Source: an uncultured Fluviicola sp. (GTDB lineage Bacteria; Bacteroidota; Bacteroidia; Flavobacteriales_D; Crocinitomicaceae). From it: 64,000 nucleotides of DNA. The position numbers and the translations under genes are program-made. The notes under the pieces were generated by a model, which made no database searches, had not been told where the DNA came from, and saw only the letters and a program-made list of their open reading frames with translations. The stretch spans positions 310,001 through 374,000 of the forward strand of contig CAJVYC010000001.1 in NCBI GenBank assembly GCA_913009205.1, in the 5' to 3' direction. Below are positions 60,039-64,000 of the stretch, one piece after another (position 1 is the first letter of the stretch; each line of letters starts with the position of its first letter).

Positions 60039-61676
60039 ATGATAACTTGTCAAAATGCACCAGTTGCATCGCTTAGTATGCTTCCTTACACTGGTTCTTG
60101 GTCAGCAGAAACTGCGATTCATCTGCTTCGAAGAACATTGTTTGGTCCTACCCGATTCCAAATAGATCAAATGGTATCCCTTGGAATGGACCAGGCGGTT
60201 GAGTCAATTCTTCAAATCGTTTCACCGGCGGACCCAATTACGTGGCATCCTCTTGAGGCTGTCGGTTCGCAGGGGGCTAGTTGGGTTAATGAATTTCTTC
60301 CAGCAGATGAAACCTTAAGAAATGAAACAATAAGTGCAAGGCACCATTCAATGTATACTTGGTTTGTGAAAAGAACAAACGAAGAACAACAACTAGCTCC
60401 TTCTATTACAGAAAAAATGTGCTTTTTTTGGCACAATCATTTTTCGGTAACAATGAGGCAAGATGATCGCGTTAATTATGCTTACCATAAACTCTTGGAA
60501 ACGCATGCTCTTGGTAATTTCCAAACATTCGTTGAAGAAATGACTATTAATCCATCGATGATGCTGTTCTTGGATACGGCATCAAACACTAAGTGGTCTC
60601 CAAACGAAAATTATGCGCGTGAATTGCTGGAGTTGTTTACAGTAGGAAAAGGACCACAGATAGGTCCAGGTGATTATTCTAATTTCACCGAAGATGATAT
60701 CGCTGCTGGGGCTAGAATTTTAACTGGATGGAAGGTGCGTGAATACGCAAGTTCAGTTGCTCATCCTTATAGCGAATTTGATCAATCTCATCATGATGAA
60801 GATGGCAAAACACTCTCTTACCATTTCAATAATGCAATCGTATCTAATACAGATGATCTTGAATACAAAGATTTTATAGGTCTAATTTTTCAAAAGGACG
60901 AAACAGCCTATCACATTGCTAGAAAATTATACACTTTTTTTGTTAACACAGAAATCACGCAAGACATAGAGTCTGAGATTATCAACACAATGGCACAAAC
61001 TCTTTTAGTGAATAATTATGAAATCAGACCTGTCTTAGTAGAGTTGTTTAAAAGCGAACATTTTTACGATATCGCAAATATAGGAGCTCATTTGAAATCA
61101 CCATTTGAGTTTATATTTAGTATGTTGAATGCGACAGAAACGATTCCGGATTATGGAATAGAAGGAGATAATATGATGTGGGAAAAGCTATACCATAAAG
61201 CAATAGCTTTTGACCTAAATTGGGGTTTTCCGCCAAGTGTAGCTGGCTGGCCAGCATATTATCAAGCTCCTGCGTTTATGCAGCATTGGTTGAATTCAGG
61301 AACGATTAATAATCGCTTTTGGTGTATAACCCAATTGACAACAAATACTAACGGTATATGGAGTGATGAATTTGGAACCTTTTATAACATTAAGATCGAC
61401 GCATTAAACTTTCTAGCAACCATTCAGGATCCAAGCAATGGAGCCGCGTTGATTGATGAAATATGTCTGTTTTTATTATCGAGGACGCTTGATCAATCTA
61501 AAAAGGATGCCTTGTTGAATACACTTACCGGAGGATTGCCTGAGTTTGAATGGACACTGCAATACGCTGAATTTACTGCTAACCCTGGAGACATAACGTT
61601 TTCGGACCCCATTAAATCAAAAGTAGAAGAGGTGCTCTCACAATTATTTATGTTCCCAGAATTTCAAAGCTGTTGA
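60039..61676 (+). CDS. DUF1800 family protein
   Basis: A 545-residue protein matching DUF1800: LLRRTLFGPTRFQIDQM near residues 29-45, EKMCFFWHNHFSVTM near 128-142, WSPNENYARELLELFTVGKG near 188-207, AARILTGWKV near 227-236, and the C-terminal WGFPPSVAGWPAYYQ. The role is unknown, but genes for DUF1800 and DUF1501 proteins nearly always lie together. There is no clear signal peptide at this start; an upstream start was not found. The DUF1501 gene begins four bases after its stop. Confidence 0.85.
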   Translation: MITCQNAPVASLSMLPYTGSWSAETAIHLLRRTLFGPTRFQIDQMVSLGMDQAVESILQIVSPADPITWHPLEAVGSQGASWVNEFLPADETLRNETISARHHSMYTWFVKRTNEEQQLAPSITEKMCFFWHNHFSVTMRQDDRVNYAYHKLLETHALGNFQTFVEEMTINPSMMLFLDTASNTKWSPNENYARELLELFTVGKGPQIGPGDYSNFTEDDIAAGARILTGWKVREYASSVAHPYSEFDQSHHDEDGKTLSYHFNNAIVSNTDDLEYKDFIGLIFQKDETAYHIARKLYTFFVNTEITQDIESEIINTMAQTLLVNNYEIRPVLVELFKSEHFYDIANIGAHLKSPFEFIFSMLNATETIPDYGIEGDNMMWEKLYHKAIAFDLNWGFPPSVAGWPAYYQAPAFMQHWLNSGTINNRFWCITQLTTNTNGIWSDEFGTFYNIKIDALNFLATIQDPSNGAALIDEICLFLLSRTLDQSKKDALLNTLTGGLPEFEWTLQYAEFTANPGDITFSDPIKSKVEEVLSQLFMFPEFQSC

Positions 61677-61680
61677 CACT

Positions 61681-63246
61681 ATGGATAGAAGAAAATTTAT
61701 TAGAAATGTCTCATTAGCCTCTTTGTCTGTTCCTTTTTTCGTCAAAAATTTAAGTGCACAAGCTATGCTTTCATCAGGCTTTGATATACCTGTATCTTAT
61801 GAAGACCGGGTATTAGTTATCATTCGCATGAATGGAGGTAATGATGGTTTGAATACTGTTATTCCTCTTGATCAGTATAGTAATCTTAGCATACAGCGGC
61901 CAAATATTATTTTGCCCGAATCTAAAATTTTATTAGGAACAAACGAATTGGGATTTCATCCCGCAATGAGTGGCATCCAAAATTTATTTCAGCAAGGTCG
62001 AGCTGCGGTTATTCAGGGTGTTGGGTATCCAGAACAAAACAGATCGCATTTTCGGTCCAATGACATCTGGACTGCAGGCTCCACTTCAACTGATGAAAAT
62101 CGGGGTTGGCTTGGGCGTTATTTTGAGCAAAACCATTCCCAATATCCAGCTAATTATCCAAATGATGAATATCCAGATCCATTTGCGATTAGTCTAGGTG
62201 GTTCATTGTCTGCAACATGCCAAGGCTCTGTTTCGAATTTCTCCGCTTTAGTCTCTAACCCTAGTAATTCATTTAATCTGAATGAAAGTGCTGTTATTAA
62301 TGACGGTACTATGTACGGATGCAACCTTGATTTTGTTTCTACTTTAATAGAACAAACAAATGCCTATGGAGCTCGAATAAACGAAGCATATGACTTGGGG
62401 AGCTCTTTATCGAATCATTATTACCTAGACAACAATCCACAGAATGATTACAAAAGTAGTTTAGCTAAGCAATTGCGCTATGTTGCGCAAATGATAGCGG
62501 GAGGAATGCAATCTAAAGTATATATTTTGAATATTGGAGGTTTTGACACGCATGGGGATCAGGTCGATACAAATGATACGTCACTTGGTAAACATGCAGA
62601 TTTATTGCAACAAGTTTCGGATGCGATTCATGCATTTGAAGATGACTTATCTTTATTAAACTTGGACCAGAGAGTTATGGGAATGTCATTTTCTGAATTC
62701 GGGAGACAAATAGCATCTAACGGAAGTAACGGAACAGATCATGGTGACGCGGCGCCACTCCTTCTTTTTGGAAAGTGTATTTCAAGTCCAGTGATTGGTT
62801 CAAACCCATTGATTGCAGGTGAAATTGAAAATCAAAAAGGGGTTGATATGCAATTTGATTTTCGCGATGTATACGCATCAGTTTTGAAAGATTGGTTTAG
62901 AGTCCCGGAAGAACAAATAGAAAGTGTTTTTGGTGATCACTCGCCGGCATACATTAGCTTGATGGATGGATGCTATAGTAACGGTCTTCACAATGAAGAG
63001 CCGATTCTTTTGTGGCCAAATCCAGGATCGGGAGTCGCTTTTGTTGATTTTTATAGTCATGAGGGCCAAACTGTTGTTAATCTAGTGGATACCAAAGGAA
63101 GAGTTGTTAGAACCTTCTTAGAACAAACGTTAGAAGAAGGAAGAAAGAAATTACAGCTGGATATTTATGGAGTAAGCGCAGGGTATTATCGTGTGAGTAT
63201 AAATGACTCAAATGGTATTAAATCTGTTGCCCTGATAGTCCAATAG
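61681..63246 (+). CDS. DUF1501 family protein with T9SS-type C-terminal domain
   Basis: A 521-residue exported protein. The N-terminus has a Tat-like signal (MDRRKFIRNVSLASLSVPFF) ending near LSAQA. The DUF1501 (sulfatase-like) core shows RVLVIIRMNGGNDGLNTVIP, GVGYPEQNRSHFRSNDIW, LNIGGFDTHGDQ, FSEFGRQIASNGSNGTDHGD. Those Asp/His pairs resemble the metal sites of the alkaline-phosphatase superfamily. The last 80 residues look like a T9SS type-A sorting domain (LLWPNPGSGVAFVDFY to GIKSVALIVQ). Together with DUF1800 it probably forms an envelope enzyme pair of unknown substrate. Confidence 0.87.
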   Translation: MDRRKFIRNVSLASLSVPFFVKNLSAQAMLSSGFDIPVSYEDRVLVIIRMNGGNDGLNTVIPLDQYSNLSIQRPNIILPESKILLGTNELGFHPAMSGIQNLFQQGRAAVIQGVGYPEQNRSHFRSNDIWTAGSTSTDENRGWLGRYFEQNHSQYPANYPNDEYPDPFAISLGGSLSATCQGSVSNFSALVSNPSNSFNLNESAVINDGTMYGCNLDFVSTLIEQTNAYGARINEAYDLGSSLSNHYYLDNNPQNDYKSSLAKQLRYVAQMIAGGMQSKVYILNIGGFDTHGDQVDTNDTSLGKHADLLQQVSDAIHAFEDDLSLLNLDQRVMGMSFSEFGRQIASNGSNGTDHGDAAPLLLFGKCISSPVIGSNPLIAGEIENQKGVDMQFDFRDVYASVLKDWFRVPEEQIESVFGDHSPAYISLMDGCYSNGLHNEEPILLWPNPGSGVAFVDFYSHEGQTVVNLVDTKGRVVRTFLEQTLEEGRKKLQLDIYGVSAGYYRVSINDSNGIKSVALIVQ

Positions 63247-63469
63247 ATTATATCAAACATATTTCGACCAATTTTTTCATGTAGAATAATACTGACAGCT
63301 TTACTCGAAATGTGACATATCGACCCAAGTTTGGAGGAATTTTCTTTTTTAACCGCTTAGCCACAAAATGCGCAAGCATATCGTTTTGTTGATTTGGTTT
63401 GATGCAAGAATTACTTTGTAATAAATCGAATGATCCGACATCCAAAAGGAAGCTTGCTACTTATCCAAA

Positions 63470-64000
63470 CTACCACCAAACAACGAACGCCGCTTCTAAC
63501 CTACTTCCTCTCTTTAACCAAATCAATGGAGAACGCTCTTCCTTAATCGAATGTTGGATTTCCAATTGACCGATTTCAAACGGCATCCACGCTACCTCAT
63601 CGTTTGGTTCTACAAGCCAATCGTGTTTTGATGGAATGAACAATTGCGCTGCTTCGAATTGATTCAAATCTTTAAATAAGATATAAAATCCAGCTACGCA
63701 TTCTTGATTTAAAGGCAGAACGGAAATATCTTTTCCAAAAGGCACAAACAATTTCGCTTTGAAGTAAACACGTTGCACAATATTTGCAGAATCAATTCCG
63801 AGCAATTTCAAAGCACCAATGGATTCCGGTCGGTTAATTAAAGGAAACTGTTTTTCTTTAATCTTATCCATTTTCTGAATCAATGAATCCTTTCTGTTGG
63901 GGCCAATCCATGATTTAATGTCAGAGCTCCCGACGCTTTCATCATAAACATAGAACTTATAAGCAACCTCAATATGGTATTGCTTTCCATCTTGTTCAAT
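63470..64000 (-). CDS. Protein of unknown function, partial (5' end outside window)
   Basis: The frame enters from the window edge and runs 176 residues to a stop at 63470; the start lies beyond 64000. The visible part reads QYHIEVAYKFYVYDESVG, IGALKLLGIDSANIVQRVYF, VPFGKDISVLPLNQECVAG, QFEAAQLFIPSKHDWLVEP and ends LIWLKRGSRLEAAFVVWW. It has a beta-rich, extracellular-domain-like composition. The YxFYVY strand recalls DUF3592-type membrane proteins, but the match is weak. It is convergent with the DUF1501 gene across a 223-base spacer. Confidence 0.55.
   Translation of the reverse strand: MEQDGKQYHIEVAYKFYVYDESVGSSDIKSWIGPNRKDSLIQKMDKIKEKQFPLINRPESIGALKLLGIDSANIVQRVYFKAKLFVPFGKDISVLPLNQECVAGFYILFKDLNQFEAAQLFIPSKHDWLVEPNDEVAWMPFEIGQLEIQHSIKEERSPLIWLKRGSRLEAAFVVWW

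Noticed and set aside
63248-63445. 65-codon minus-strand ORF after the DUF1501 gene
   Set aside because: Basic, protein-like in part, but with no recognised family, start signal or partner; too weak to call.
1-64000. tRNA, rRNA, CRISPR, prophage or defence-system genes
   Set aside because: No tRNA-like T-loops, spaced direct repeats, phage structural genes or known defence domains were seen on either strand by eye; a tRNAscan and defence-model search would be needed to be final.

Overview
The window is AT-rich and looks like a chromosomal segment of a Bacteroidota bacterium, most likely of the order Flavobacteriales. The reasons are several secreted proteins with type A or type B type-IX-secretion (T9SS) C-terminal sorting domains, many SPII lipoproteins, a fused SecDF, a fused alpha/beta E1 dehydrogenase, a DnaQ-like/GIY-YIG fusion, and promoter boxes of the Bacteroidota form TAnnTTTG instead of clear Shine-Dalgarno sequences. 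No rRNA, tRNA, CRISPR array, prophage or intact insertion sequence was seen. Genus or species cannot be told from the sequence.

Layout. 1-1005: start of a pyrimidine operon (pyrR, then a pyrB cut by the window edge). 1555-3312: SUI1-like factor, a CotH-type lipoprotein and a 50-residue cysteine-rich protein behind a palindromic operator. 3417-9069: a SiaB-like protein, a giant T9SS type-B repeat protein and a CxxCxxCC protein. 9142-14594: a flavoprotein of the lipoamide-dehydrogenase fold lacking its redox cysteines, a Pmp3-type lipoprotein, folD, an outer-membrane-like protein and two FKBP isomerases. 14753-17215: a glycosyltransferase, an orphan SAM riboswitch with a 29-codon ORF, and a broken outer-membrane gene. 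17306-23178: a tandem pair of very large CotH/beta-helix lipoproteins. 23289-32676: AI-2E-type permease, a decayed membrane gene, lhgO, a PNGase-F/LamG secreted protein, an M14 carboxypeptidase, trmD and a Sua5/YrdC enzyme.

32782-42216: alpha/beta hydrolase; a five-gene run (CCA transferase, pRiA4b ORF-3-like protein, methyltransferase, TraB/GumN protein, FKBP lipoprotein); sucD; an SPFH protein with a small membrane partner; the DnaQ/GIY-YIG nuclease. 42238-46770: a decayed IS3-type transposase, secDF, and a broken extra copy of a SecD periplasmic domain. 46811-53404: two GT2 enzymes, a HAD phosphatase, a MORN-repeat protein, a lipoprotein, a choice-of-anchor T9SS protein and a 35-residue membrane protein. 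53658-64000: E1 dehydrogenase, GNAT acetyltransferase, T9SS beta-propeller-like protein, metallophosphoesterase, decayed zinc-ribbon and M23-peptidase genes, a DUF1800/DUF1501 pair, and a partial unknown gene.

Most of the content is core metabolism and cell-envelope biology. The points most worth a second look are the SAM riboswitch facing no methionine gene, the tandem CotH/beta-helix lipoproteins, the small cysteine-rich protein under a perfect palindrome, and the flavoprotein with both catalytic cysteines replaced. At least six decayed genes are scattered between intact operons, so the intergenic spaces are actively eroding.
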